A DNA stretch of 12,943 nucleotides from an uncultured Bacilli bacterium. GTDB lineage: Bacteria > Bacillota_I > Bacilli_A > RF39 > UBA660. The notes under the pieces are model-generated. The model saw only the letters and a program-made list of their open reading frames with translations, did not search any database and was not told the DNA's origin. The stretch is from the NCBI GenBank assembly GCA_934140355.1, contig CAKPBH010000038.1, positions 1 to 12,943 on the forward strand, in the 5' to 3' direction. Within the stretch, counting starts at the first letter, position 1, and the number at the start of each line of letters is the position of its first letter. The translations under genes and the position numbers were made by a program. Below are positions 1 through 7,515 of this stretch, piece after piece.

Positions 1-1824
1 GGAATTTCTAGAAATCGTTATTGGGGTTGTCCACTTCCTGTTTGGGAATGTTCTTGTGGGAAGAGAAAGGTTATTGGTTCTCTAGATGAGTTGCAAGAAA
101 ATGTGGTTGAGGATGTTAATGTAAGGAAGATGGAGTTACATCGTCCTTATGTTGATCAAATTCATTTAAAATGTTCTTGTGGCAAAGAAATGACTCGGGT
201 TACTGATGTTTTAGATGTTTGGTTCGATTCTGGTTCGATGCCTTATGCGCAATTTCATTATCCTTTTGAGAATCAAGAATTATTTAAAAGTCAATTTCCT
301 GCTGATTTTATTGCGGAAGGACTTGACCAAACGAGAGGTTGGTTCTATGTTTTACTTGTTATTTCTACCATTATTTCGGGAGAAAGTTCCTTTAAGAATG
401 TTGTTGTTAATGATATGATGTTGGATGAATTTGGTAAAAAGATGAGTAAGTCTGTTGGAAATATTGTTGATCCTATAGAAATGATGGAGAAGTATGGGGC
501 AGATAATATTAGATGGTATATGTTATATACCTCTCCTGTTTGGACTCCTTTAAAGTTTTCTGAGGCTGGAGTAAGAGAGGTTCATAGTAAGTTCTTTAAT
601 CCATTTAAAAATACTTATACATTCTTTCAAACGTATGCAAATATTGATCAGATTAATATTGAAGATTGCAAGGTTAAATATGAGGATAGAGAAGAGATTG
701 ATAAGTGGCTTTTAAGTAAATATAATCATCTTATTCAAAGGGTAAGAGAATTTTATGAGGCATATGATTTAAATTTAGTCGTTAGAGAGATTACTAACTT
801 TGTTTCTGAAGATTTATCTAATTGGTATATTAGAAGAAATCGAAATCGTTTTTGGGGAAGTGATATGAATATTAGTAAGAGGAGTGTTTATATGACTACT
901 TATGAAGTAATGGAAGGTTTATGTCGTTTATGTGCTCCTATTATTCCTTATTTAACAGAAGAAATTTACACAAAATTAACAAAGAAAAAATCCGTTCATT
1001 TAGCCGATTTTCCTGTTTGCTCTAAAGAATTAATCAATGAAAAATTAGAATATAAAATGGATTTGGTTAGAGATTTAATTACGATGGGAAGAAATATAAG
1101 GGAAGAGTCTAAGATAAAAGTTAGACAACCAATTAAGAGTGTGATGTTATCTTCTTCTCTTAAGGAGGAACTTTCTGGACTTGAGTTACTAATTAAAGAA
1201 GAATTGAATGTTAAAGAAGTATTATATGTTGATGATGTTAACTTATATATGAATATTACTTATAAGCCTAATTTCAGAGTAGCGGGTAAGGTATTTGGTA
1301 AGGATATGAAAGCCTTTAGTGAGTATTTAACTACTATTACTAAAGAAGATTTAGAGAAGTTAGCGCATGGAAACTTAACTATTCAATTAAATGGAACTGA
1401 ATATCAGGTAACTGAAGAATTAATTGAGAAAAGAATCGAATCTAAGGAAGGATTTAACGTCTGTGTAAATGGGCAATTGATTGTTATTCTTGATTTAGAA
1501 TTAACGGATGATTTGATTAATGAAGGTCTTGCTAGAGAGACGATTTCTAAGATTCAGAATTTAAGAAAGAGTATGGATTTTGATATTGCAGATCGAATTT
1601 GTATTTATTATTCGTCTAGTGATTTATATAGTACGAAGATAAAAGATTATATAGAGTTTATCTGTGATGAGACGCTTGCTTTAAAGATGGAGAGAGTAAG
1701 TGACAATAGTACATTAGAAAAAATTAACGAGTTTGAAGTTGGACTAAGAGTAGAAAAAGTGCCAAGTAAAAAAAAAAAATCCCTAATAGCAATTAATGGT
1801 TCTTCCGAAAGTTTAAGTGTTTAG
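1..1824 (+). CDS. ileS: Isoleucyl-tRNA synthetase, C-terminal part (5' end outside window)
   Basis: Cytoplasmic enzyme that charges tRNA-Ile with isoleucine. The frame is open from the first base, so 607 residues of the C-terminal part are present and the N-terminal HIGH-containing part lies upstream. Visible in order: ISRNRYWGCPLPVW at the 5' edge, a zinc-knuckle-like pair CSC (residues 17-19) and CSC (58-60), LDVWFDSGS (about 71-79), GLDQTRGWFY, the class I signature KMSKS at 147-151, an anticodon-binding helical domain, then a long C-terminal extension. The WGCPLP and WFDSGSMPYAQ style and the C-terminal domain resemble the type 2 (eukaryote-like) IleRS branch, which in other bacteria is often mupirocin-insensitive; that subtype is inferred from motifs. 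A run of 12 A (1768-1779) encodes four lysines 15 codons before the stop. Base use is clearly G and T rich on this strand, unlike the genes downstream. Confidence 0.97.
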   Translation, partial: GISRNRYWGCPLPVWECSCGKRKVIGSLDELQENVVEDVNVRKMELHRPYVDQIHLKCSCGKEMTRVTDVLDVWFDSGSMPYAQFHYPFENQELFKSQFPADFIAEGLDQTRGWFYVLLVISTIISGESSFKNVVVNDMMLDEFGKKMSKSVGNIVDPIEMMEKYGADNIRWYMLYTSPVWTPLKFSEAGVREVHSKFFNPFKNTYTFFQTYANIDQINIEDCKVKYEDREEIDKWLLSKYNHLIQRVREFYEAYDLNLVVREITNFVSEDLSNWYIRRNRNRFWGSDMNISKRSVYMTTYEVMEGLCRLCAPIIPYLTEEIYTKLTKKKSVHLADFPVCSKELINEKLEYKMDLVRDLITMGRNIREESKIKVRQPIKSVMLSSSLKEELSGLELLIKEELNVKEVLYVDDVNLYMNITYKPNFRVAGKVFGKDMKAFSEYLTTITKEDLEKLAHGNLTIQLNGTEYQVTEELIEKRIESKEGFNVCVNGQLIVILDLELTDDLINEGLARETISKIQNLRKSMDFDIADRICIYYSSSDLYSTKIKDYIEFICDETLALKMERVSDNSTLEKINEFEVGLRVEKVPSKKKKSLIAINGSSESLSV

Positions 1825-1863
1825 TAATTTAGAAATGGTCTTCTTTGAATTTCGGTGGTTCTA

Positions 1864-1895
1864 AAAAATCACATCTTAATTTAGGTGTGATTTTT
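1864..1895 (+). terminator. Rho-independent terminator of ileS, probably bidirectional
   Basis: A 12-bp stem 40 bases after the ileS stop pairs 1864-1875 (AAAAATCACATC) with 1884-1895 (GGTGTGATTTTT), with one G-T wobble and an 8-base loop. The A-run on one side and T-run on the other mean it could stop transcription from both sides. The same TCACA..TGTGA stem closes the second repeat copy near 11509-11583, so this terminator is also the end of a dispersed repeat. Confidence 0.85.
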
Positions 1896-2003
1896 GTTGC
1901 GTTTTATTCTTTTGAAACTCCTAAAGAATACCCAAACTAAATGATTTTTTATCAAACTTTAAACTACTATTAAATCACTTTATCACCAATTTTTTAACTA
2001 AGT
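1864..2003 (-). repeat. Dispersed repeat, copy 1 (inverted relative to copy 2)
   Basis: Read on the minus strand, 1990 to 1864 aligns with 11415-11520 on the plus strand: about 105 columns, about 12 mismatches and three single-base gaps by eye. It holds a 22-base block (1944-1965) identical in both copies, a perfect 8-bp stem TATTCTTT/AAAGAATA (1905-1912 with 1923-1930) whose minus-strand loop is AGGAGTTTCA, and the terminal TCACA hairpin. Weaker similarity (ACTTAGT, then an A-run) runs on to about 2003. On the minus strand the place of copy 2's extended -10 box reads TGGTGATAAA, a poorer match, so this copy may not have its own promoter. The gap contains no credible coding frame. Confidence 0.8.
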
Positions 2004-2035
2004 CCAGCAAATTTCGAAGAATCTGAATTTTTTGG

Positions 2036-2229
2036 GTTACAGTTCAGTCAGATAAAATAAGGAATAAATGTTATTTCTGTAAAAAAATAGTTCAAAAAGT
2101 AGCCAAAAAATTGAAAGATAGTCAAAAAATTTATATTTTCAATTAATGGATATATTTCTAAAACATCAAATTTACTTTTTGCTAATAAAAGTTTATCTAC
2201 AAAATTCATTTCCTTGACTGAACTGTAAC
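2036..2229. repeat. 15-bp perfect inverted repeat with 164-base interior
   Basis: GTTACAGTTCAGTCA at 2036-2050 is exactly the reverse complement of 2215-2229. The interior is AT rich with no plausible coding frame and a minor inner inverted repeat (ATTGAAA with TTTTCAAT). No target-site duplication is evident beyond a T-run on each side. It could be the terminal repeats of a small non-autonomous element, or the closing stem of an RNA read toward tgt. Which of these is unresolved. Confidence 0.6.
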
Positions 2230-2334
2230 TTTTTTAGATATGTTTTTATGGAAGTTTTCAAAATTGATAGAGCAACAAAAAATTTTAAATTATTAAATAT
2301 TAATTTAAATTTTTTAAACGATTGCATAGAGAAT

Positions 2335-2363
2335 TTTACAGAATAGTAAAAAAATGTTATACT
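2335..2363 (+). promoter_or_regulatory. Promoter of tgt
   Basis: The -35 TTTACA (2335-2340), a 17-bp spacer and the -10 TATACT (2358-2363) with an upstream TG (2355-2356) make a near-consensus sigma-A type promoter with extended -10. Predicted transcription start is about 2370, leaving a leader of under 20 bases, too short for a preQ1 riboswitch. Confidence 0.85.
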
Positions 2364-2385
2364 ATAGAACAAGAGAGGGAGAATT

Positions 2386-3543
2386 ATGAAAATAAAATAT
2401 CAATTATTACATCAAGATGGTAAGGCACGGTATGGTACATTATCAACTAATTATGGAACTTTTGAAACACCAATGTTTATGCCTGTAGGAACACAAGCAA
2501 CAGTAAAAACATTAGATCCGTTGGAACTAAAAGCCATCTCATCAGCAGTGATTTTATCTAATACTTATCATTTATGGTTAAGACCAGGTGAGGAAATTGT
2601 AAAAAAAGCTGGCGGATTACATCAATTTATGAATTATGATGGCCCAATTTTAACTGATTCAGGTGGCTTTCAAGTGTTTTCTTTAGCAAATCCTAAAAAC
2701 ATTTCAGAGGAGGGGGTTATTTTTAAAAATCATCTTAATGGTGAAAAGCTCTTTTTGACTCCAGAAAAATCCATAGAAATTCAAAATAAATTAGACAGTG
2801 ATATTGCGATGAGTTTTGATGAGTGTATTCCTTATCCTGCAACCTACGAGTATGCAAAAAAGAGTACAGAACGAACTTTGCGTTGGGCAGCTCGTGGAAA
2901 AGCAGTCCATAATAATCAAAATCAAAGTTTATTTGGAATTGTTCAAGGGGGAGAATATCAAGATCTTAGAGAATGGAGTGCCAAAGAAACAACAAAACTA
3001 AATTTTGATGGATATTCAATCGGAGGAACATCCGTTGGTGAAGATAAAAAAACAATGTATAAAATGATTGATGATGGTATTCGCTTTTTACCAGAGGATA
3101 AGCCAAGATATTTAATGGGAGTGGGGGATCCTATCGATATATTAGAAGGGGTTGAAAGAGGCATAGACATGTTTGATTGTGTTCTACCAACTAGATTAGC
3201 AAGACATGGGCATGCTTTTACCAAGTATGGTAAAATTAATATCAAAAATGCGAAGTACAAAGAAGATTTTACTCCTGTAGACAAAACTTGTGATTGCTAT
3301 ACTTGCCAAAATTATACAAAATCATATATTCGTCATCTAATTGTTGCCAATGAAACATTAGGACAGAGATTATTATCAATCCATAACATTCGTTTTTTGA
3401 TTCGCTTAACTGAAGAAATAAGAAATGCTATCAAAAATAAAGAATTTCAAGAATATAAAAAAGAATTTATTACCAATTACCAGAAAAATTCAAATGATAA
3501 AAAGCTACAGAATAATAGTAGCAATCTTCAAAAAATAAAATGA
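2386..3543 (+). CDS. tgt: Queuine tRNA-ribosyltransferase (tRNA-guanine transglycosylase)
   Basis: Exchanges guanine 34 of GUN-anticodon tRNAs (Tyr, His, Asn, Asp) for a queuosine-pathway base. 385 residues, the usual length for bacterial Tgt. Visible: TDSGGFQVFSL with D91 as the likely general acid/base; GIVQGG and YSIGGTSVGE substrate-loop motifs; MFDCVLPTRLARHG with nucleophile D264; and a complete zinc site C302, C304, C307, H333 (CDCYTC and SIHNIR). These spacings match the Zymomonas enzyme. Start ATG 2386 is preceded by AGGGAG (2376-2381) four bases upstream. The last roughly 20 residues are a polar Asn/Lys-rich tail. No queuosine biosynthesis gene is adjacent (no queA, no yajC after it), so whether this lineage uses preQ1 or scavenged queuine cannot be judged here. 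It appears monocistronic. Confidence 0.97.
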   Translation: MKIKYQLLHQDGKARYGTLSTNYGTFETPMFMPVGTQATVKTLDPLELKAISSAVILSNTYHLWLRPGEEIVKKAGGLHQFMNYDGPILTDSGGFQVFSLANPKNISEEGVIFKNHLNGEKLFLTPEKSIEIQNKLDSDIAMSFDECIPYPATYEYAKKSTERTLRWAARGKAVHNNQNQSLFGIVQGGEYQDLREWSAKETTKLNFDGYSIGGTSVGEDKKTMYKMIDDGIRFLPEDKPRYLMGVGDPIDILEGVERGIDMFDCVLPTRLARHGHAFTKYGKINIKNAKYKEDFTPVDKTCDCYTCQNYTKSYIRHLIVANETLGQRLLSIHNIRFLIRLTEEIRNAIKNKEFQEYKKEFITNYQKNSNDKKLQNNSSNLQKIK

Positions 3544-3935
3544 AAATTTTAGTAAATTAATTAGAATATTTTTGTTATGGCTTAGCCAAGAAAAACTCCA
3601 ATACTTCTTGGTAGTAAAACAATAAAGAAATTAAATATTAGAAGATATATCCTTTTAATTTCTTCTCCATTATCTATGAAAACTTAAAATTTTATTACCT
3701 AAAGATGTAGCATATTATTGGTTATAAGTTTCGGTAGATAGAATAAAAAATTAGGTATTTTTATATAAAAAAGTACTAAACTAGCATTAAAGTAGTAATT
3801 GTTTGAGTATAATTTTATATATTTTATATTATTTTAACTGCCAAAATATTTGTAATTTTCTTTATGATAAATTAGAGGTATTTTAAATTTCTTGACTAAA
3901 TATAACGATTATTTTTTATATTATTGTGATAAAAA
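3544..3935. other. Gene-free gap with several inverted repeats
   Basis: I see no gene between tgt and the next operon. Three potential hairpins are present: CCAAGAA with TTCTTGG (about 3588-3612); AAGAAATTAAA (3625-3635) with its exact 11-base complement at 3654-3664; and TACCTAA (3696-3702) with TTAGGTA (3751-3757), the last followed by a T-run. None is an obvious terminator directly after tgt. The rest is AT-rich sequence without recognisable structure. Confidence 0.55.
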
Positions 3936-3964
3936 TTGATATATATTATATTTTGTAGTATAAT
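3936..3964 (+). promoter_or_regulatory. Promoter of the three-gene membrane/GGDEF operon
   Basis: The -35 TTGATA (3936-3941), 17-bp spacer and -10 TATAAT (3959-3964) are near consensus. Predicted start is about 3971, so the leader is short and runs almost directly into the ribosome binding site AAGGAGG (3977-3983). Confidence 0.85.
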
Positions 3965-3988
3965 AAAATCAAAAATAAGGAGGTATCT

Positions 3989-4471
3989 ATGAAAGCTTTT
4001 TTTGGAAATTTAAAGGATTTAATTGCAAGGCATAAACTATTATCAGCGATTGTATTTTTAGCAGTGATCGTAATAATTATAATGATATATGTATTTTTTA
4101 ATTTATTTATTGGTGGAAGTAATAAATATGGATCTCGTTTAGACGGAATAGAAAGTCATCAAGTGAGTAAAGCGGAGCAAACGGATATAGAAAAATTTTT
4201 AAAAGAGAAAACCGAAGTAGCGGATGTCAGTGTTCGTATTCAAGGAAGAATTATTTATATAAATATAAAATATAATCGTGAAATCGGTGTAGATAAAGCG
4301 AAAGAAATTGCGGTAGAATCATTAACAAAAATCACTGATGACAACAAAAAATTTTATGATGTTGGTTATTTTTTAACACAAGTTGAAGGCGAAGATAAAA
4401 ATGATACAGGATTTAAAATAACTGGAAATAAAAGCCGAGAAAACGAAACAATTAGTTGGATAAAAAGTTAG
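3989..4471 (+). CDS. Small single-pass membrane protein of unknown function
   Basis: 160 residues. A short basic N-terminus (KDLIARHK) leads into one strong membrane segment (about residues 17-41, mostly I, V, F and L), then a soluble region of about 115 residues, probably outside the cell because the basic residues lie before the helix. The soluble part reads as an alternating beta/alpha fold (VADVSVRIQGRIIYINIKYN, then DKAKEIAVESLTKI). That pattern loosely recalls small Asp23-like or YajC-like modules, but I see no diagnostic motif and do not assign a family. Start ATG 3989 follows AAGGAGG with five bases between. It is the first gene of the operon; its stop TAG (4469-4471) overlaps the ribosome binding site of the GGDEF gene, which suggests translational coupling. 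A role in supporting that sensor is possible but inferred only from context. Confidence 0.85.
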   Translation: MKAFFGNLKDLIARHKLLSAIVFLAVIVIIIMIYVFFNLFIGGSNKYGSRLDGIESHQVSKAEQTDIEKFLKEKTEVADVSVRIQGRIIYINIKYNREIGVDKAKEIAVESLTKITDDNKKFYDVGYFLTQVEGEDKNDTGFKITGNKSRENETISWIKS

Positions 4472-4480
4472 GTGACTAAA

Positions 4481-6490
4481 ATGAATAAAAAAAGAAATAC
4501 CATAATTACATTAATAATTATCCTTTTCATTTTACTAACTGGTGCTACAGCATATATTTTGAATTATAGTAAAGATGATAGTAGCCTAACTGTCTTAGAA
4601 AAAAAATGGATTACAGATAATATTAATAAAATGGTGGATATTTATGTTTATAATGACATTCCTTTATTTGGATATAATGGTGAAGGAATAGCATTTGACT
4701 TTTTGAATTACGCAACAAAGGAAGAAAAAATAAATTTTAATAAAATTTCTTATTATACAGCAAACAGTTCCAAAATAGGGGATATTTCTTTTTGTATCTT
4801 AAAAAATAACGAAAAGATAAAAGAAGAAGATATTGTTTTATATGAAGATTATTATGCGTTATTTTCTAGGAATCAAAAAGAAGAAATTACCTCATTAAAA
4901 AACTTACATCTAGGTTATTTGGAAAGTGATAAAGAAGTATTATCATCATATTTTGACTCGACAAATACATTAACAGGTTACTCTAATATCGAAGAAATGA
5001 TAAAAGGATTAGAAGAAAATCAAGTTGATGATATTATCTTACCAATTAACCAATATATGGATGTAATTTTAAAAAATAAATTACAGATAACCTATCACTT
5101 AACAGATTTAAAAACAAATTATGTATTAAGAGTAAATGATGAAACAATCCATAATATCTTAAAAAAAATATACCTTGACTATTTAAAAAATCAATATAAT
5201 GATGATTATAGCAAAAATTACTTAAAAATGTATTTTGATAATACCAATACTAAAGATGTTGAACGAAAAAATTATAATGCCAAAACTTATAAATATGGTT
5301 ATGTTGTAAATATGCCCTACGAAAATAATGTTGGCAATGAATTTGTTGGGACCATTTCTAATTATTTAACAGAGTTTGATAGAATTGCCGGTACCGATAT
5401 CGAGGTTGTTCGATATGATAGTATTGCTGATTTAAAAAGTGCATTGATTAGTGGAGAAGTTGATTTTGCCTTAGGTAATTTCTATTATGATAGTTTAAAT
5501 ATGGATAAATATCTAACAGGAGCTATCAAAAATTTAGATTATGTAGTTTTAAGTAAACAAGATTATGTAATGAACTCAATTAAAGGCTTACAAAATTATC
5601 ACGTCTTGACAGTGAATGAAAGCAAGCTTTATCAGTTATGTAAAGAAAATTCTGTCGAAACTGATGTTTTTTCGAATACAGATGAATTATTGCGAAATGT
5701 TGATGATAATAGTATTATTTTGTTAGATAAACAGACCTATATTTATTATAAAGATTCTAAATTAAAAGAATATAAAATCAATTATGAATCCACTATTTTA
5801 GATGGATATAAATTTTTAATGAATAGCAAAAATGAAACTTTTAATAAATTATTTGATTATTATGTTAGTAATATTGATTATGCACAAATAAAATACTTAT
5901 ATGGAACTTCTATTACCATAGAAAAAGATTATACAAGCATTAAAATTTTTGCTTTTCTCCTTTTTATAGTCATTCTCTTAGGAATATCTTTATTTTTCAT
6001 TAGTAGAAAAAATATACCAAATAAATTGATGAGTAAAGAAGATGTTTTAAAATATGTAGATACAATGACTTCTTTAAAAAATAGAAGCTATCTTAATCTA
6101 AATATTTATCAATGGGATGATAATGTTATTTTTCCACAAAGCGTTGTTGTACTTGATTTAAATCATTTAAAAAGTGTAAACGATAAATTAGGTAGAGAAG
6201 CTGGAGATGAAATCATCAAAAAAACCGCAAGTATTTTAATTAATAATCAATTAGAAAATACAGATATCATTCGTAGTGGTGGAGACGAATTCCTAATTTA
6301 TATGGTAGGATATGATGAAAAAGCAGTATCTGATTATGTGAAAAAATTAGCAAAATTAATGAAAAATATTCCCAATTCTTTAGGAGTAGAACTTGGTTTT
6401 AGTATGATTTTAGATGAAGTAAAGACCGTCGATGATGCAATTAATGAAGCAATATCTATGATGATGAAAAATAAAGAAAAGAGAAAATAG
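4481..6490 (+). CDS. Membrane GGDEF protein with tandem solute-binding-like sensor domains (putative diguanylate cyclase)
   Basis: Likely makes cyclic di-GMP from GTP in response to an extracytoplasmic ligand. 669 residues from ATG 4481, chosen over the in-frame GTG 4472 because AGGTGA (4470-4475) sits five bases before the ATG and the GTG lies inside it. Layout: membrane helix about 6-27; two extracytoplasmic modules (about 45-245 and 265-475) that look like family 3 periplasmic-binding folds in the BvgS/EvgS style; second helix about 487-509; GGDEF domain about 525-665. The cyclase motifs are intact: DTMTSLKNR, VVVLDLNHLKSVNDK and SGGDEF (GGDEF at 600-604). The usual inhibitory RxxD site before GGDEF is absent, and the linker is a residue shorter than usual there. 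The usual GH in the NDxxGH stretch is GR. No EAL or HD-GYP partner or PilZ effector is in the window. The GGDEF call is firm; the binding-module call is moderate. Confidence 0.9.
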   Translation: MNKKRNTIITLIIILFILLTGATAYILNYSKDDSSLTVLEKKWITDNINKMVDIYVYNDIPLFGYNGEGIAFDFLNYATKEEKINFNKISYYTANSSKIGDISFCILKNNEKIKEEDIVLYEDYYALFSRNQKEEITSLKNLHLGYLESDKEVLSSYFDSTNTLTGYSNIEEMIKGLEENQVDDIILPINQYMDVILKNKLQITYHLTDLKTNYVLRVNDETIHNILKKIYLDYLKNQYNDDYSKNYLKMYFDNTNTKDVERKNYNAKTYKYGYVVNMPYENNVGNEFVGTISNYLTEFDRIAGTDIEVVRYDSIADLKSALISGEVDFALGNFYYDSLNMDKYLTGAIKNLDYVVLSKQDYVMNSIKGLQNYHVLTVNESKLYQLCKENSVETDVFSNTDELLRNVDDNSIILLDKQTYIYYKDSKLKEYKINYESTILDGYKFLMNSKNETFNKLFDYYVSNIDYAQIKYLYGTSITIEKDYTSIKIFAFLLFIVILLGISLFFISRKNIPNKLMSKEDVLKYVDTMTSLKNRSYLNLNIYQWDDNVIFPQSVVVLDLNHLKSVNDKLGREAGDEIIKKTASILINNQLENTDIIRSGGDEFLIYMVGYDEKAVSDYVKKLAKLMKNIPNSLGVELGFSMILDEVKTVDDAINEAISMMMKNKEKRK

Positions 6491-6506
6491 GAGGAAGATT
6501 CAAAAA

Positions 6507-7304
6507 ATGAAGAACTTTAAGTATTATGCGAAAAAGGCCTTCTGTCTTTTTAACCGAATGGAAATGAGAGTACTTCCTGGAAATGTTGCCTTTTTCTTTG
6601 TTTTAGCAATATTTCCAATTATCACTATTCTAGTCGCAATTTCTTCCTATTTTTCTATTTCTTTGGATATTATTATTGATTTTATCAATAATCTTTTACC
6701 ACAAGAGGCCAGTAAAGTTATTGTTGAAGCAATTTCGGGAAAAGGATTTGATAGTAGTGTAGGAGCATTTAGCGTTATCGCTTTGTTTGCTGCTTCCAAT
6801 GGAACTTATGCAATTATTAATGCCGCTAATACTTTATATCAAGTTGAAGACAGTGATAATTTAAAAAATAGAGTTAAATCTATTTTGCTATTATTTATTT
6901 TATTACTATTAATTATTTTTTTACTTCTCGTTCCTATGTTTGGAGAAAAAATTTTATCCTTTTTGGGGAATAGCTCTTTTGTTTTGGAAATTAAAACAAT
7001 GTATAAATTATTAAAATGGCCAACCACTTTTTTTCTGATTTATGCGAATTTAAAATTATTATATACTATAGCACCTGATAAAAAAATCCCTAGTAAAAGC
7101 ACAACATACGGATCAATATTTACCACCGTTATTTGGACGCTATCAACAGCAATATTTAGTTATTATTTAAAATATTTTGCCAATTATAATGTAATTTACG
7201 GAAACTTATCTAGTATTATTATTTTAATGATGTGGATATATATAATTAGTTATGTTTTTGTTATGGGAATTGCCATAAATGCAACAAATTTAACAGAAAA
7301 GTAA
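6507..7304 (+). CDS. YihY/BrkB (UPF0761) family integral membrane protein
   Basis: 265 residues, polytopic, with about six membrane segments. Family hallmarks: an N-terminal stretch RVLPGNVAFFFVLAIFPIIT, the central GAFSVIALFAASNGTYAI segment, LLKWPTTFFLIYANLKLLY with IAPDKKIP, and the C-terminal YGNLSSIIILMMWIYIISYVFVMG. Old annotations call the family ribonuclease BN, but that was a misassignment in E. coli; the true function is uncertain (transport or envelope roles have been suggested). Start ATG 6507 is preceded by GGAGGAAG (6490-6497), which begins at the last base of the GGDEF stop, so the gene is in the same operon. At 265 residues it is near the short end of the family. Its 3' end overlaps the predicted promoter of the tRNA gene. 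Confidence 0.93.
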   Translation: MKNFKYYAKKAFCLFNRMEMRVLPGNVAFFFVLAIFPIITILVAISSYFSISLDIIIDFINNLLPQEASKVIVEAISGKGFDSSVGAFSVIALFAASNGTYAIINAANTLYQVEDSDNLKNRVKSILLLFILLLLIIFLLLVPMFGEKILSFLGNSSFVLEIKTMYKLLKWPTTFFLIYANLKLLYTIAPDKKIPSKSTTYGSIFTTVIWTLSTAIFSYYLKYFANYNVIYGNLSSIIILMMWIYIISYVFVMGIAINATNLTEK

Positions 7305-7320
7305 AAAAGTATGTTATAAT
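7290..7320 (+). promoter_or_regulatory. Promoter of tRNA-Arg
   Basis: Extended -10 TGTTATAAT (TG 7312-7313, TATAAT 7315-7320) with a weak -35 TTAACA (7290-7295) at 19 bp. It lies across the yihY-family stop codon. Predicted start is about 7327, giving a leader of about 36 bases with a perfect 8-bp hairpin AAGTAGTT/AACTACTT (7337-7344 with 7351-7358) just before the mature tRNA. Confidence 0.75.
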
Positions 7321-7362
7321 ATAACTGTAGTAAAAAAAGTAGTTTAGAAAAACTACTTATAT

Positions 7363-7439
7363 GCCCATATAGCTCAGCTGAATAGAGTGTTTCCCTCCGA
7401 AGGAAAAGGTCATGAGTTTGAATCTCATTATGGGCACCA
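7363..7439 (+). tRNA. tRNA-Arg (anticodon CCG)
   Basis: Full cloverleaf, 77 nt with encoded CCA (7437-7439). Acceptor GCCCATA/TATGGGC is perfect; the D stem GCTC/GAGT has one wobble; anticodon stem TTTCC/GGAAA has loop CTCCGAA with anticodon CCG at 7397-7399 (reads CGG); variable loop is 5 nt; T stem ATGAG/CTCAT. T8, A14, A21, T54 and A58 are all conserved. Unusually, position 19 is A (7381) and position 56 is T (7419), replacing the near-universal G19-C56 tertiary pair by a complementary A-U pair. The gene borders a stretch of IS remnants, a common place for insertion. Confidence 0.95.
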
Positions 7440-7515
7440 GATTGATAGGAAACTCGGACATTTTCGAGTTTAAGTAATAGATTACTAACTAGAAATAGTT
7501 AGTCAGAGTGTTGAC
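7440..7515 (+). ncRNA. Hairpin-rich tail downstream of tRNA-Arg (3' trailer or small RNA)
   Basis: Directly after the CCA end come AAACTCG (7450-7456) with CGAGTTT (7465-7471), then a perfect 8-bp hairpin ACTAACTA-GAAA-TAGTTAGT (7484-7503) with a GNRA tetraloop; a weaker AGTA/TACT stem competes with it. No coding frame fits. A terminator follows at 7516. This is more structure than a tRNA trailer needs, so it may be a small RNA released with the tRNA. No known RNA family is recognised. Confidence 0.45.

Noticed and set aside
2364..2385. preQ1 riboswitch before tgt
   Set aside because: The predicted leader is under 20 bases, too short for any preQ1 class.
2958..3284. Minus-strand open frame of 108 codons inside tgt
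   Set aside because: Fully antisense to a well-conserved gene, no ribosome binding site and no family-like sequence.
4472..4480. GTG 4472 as the start of the GGDEF gene
   Set aside because: It lies inside the AGGTGA ribosome binding site of ATG 4481 and directly overlaps the upstream stop region, leaving it no binding site of its own.
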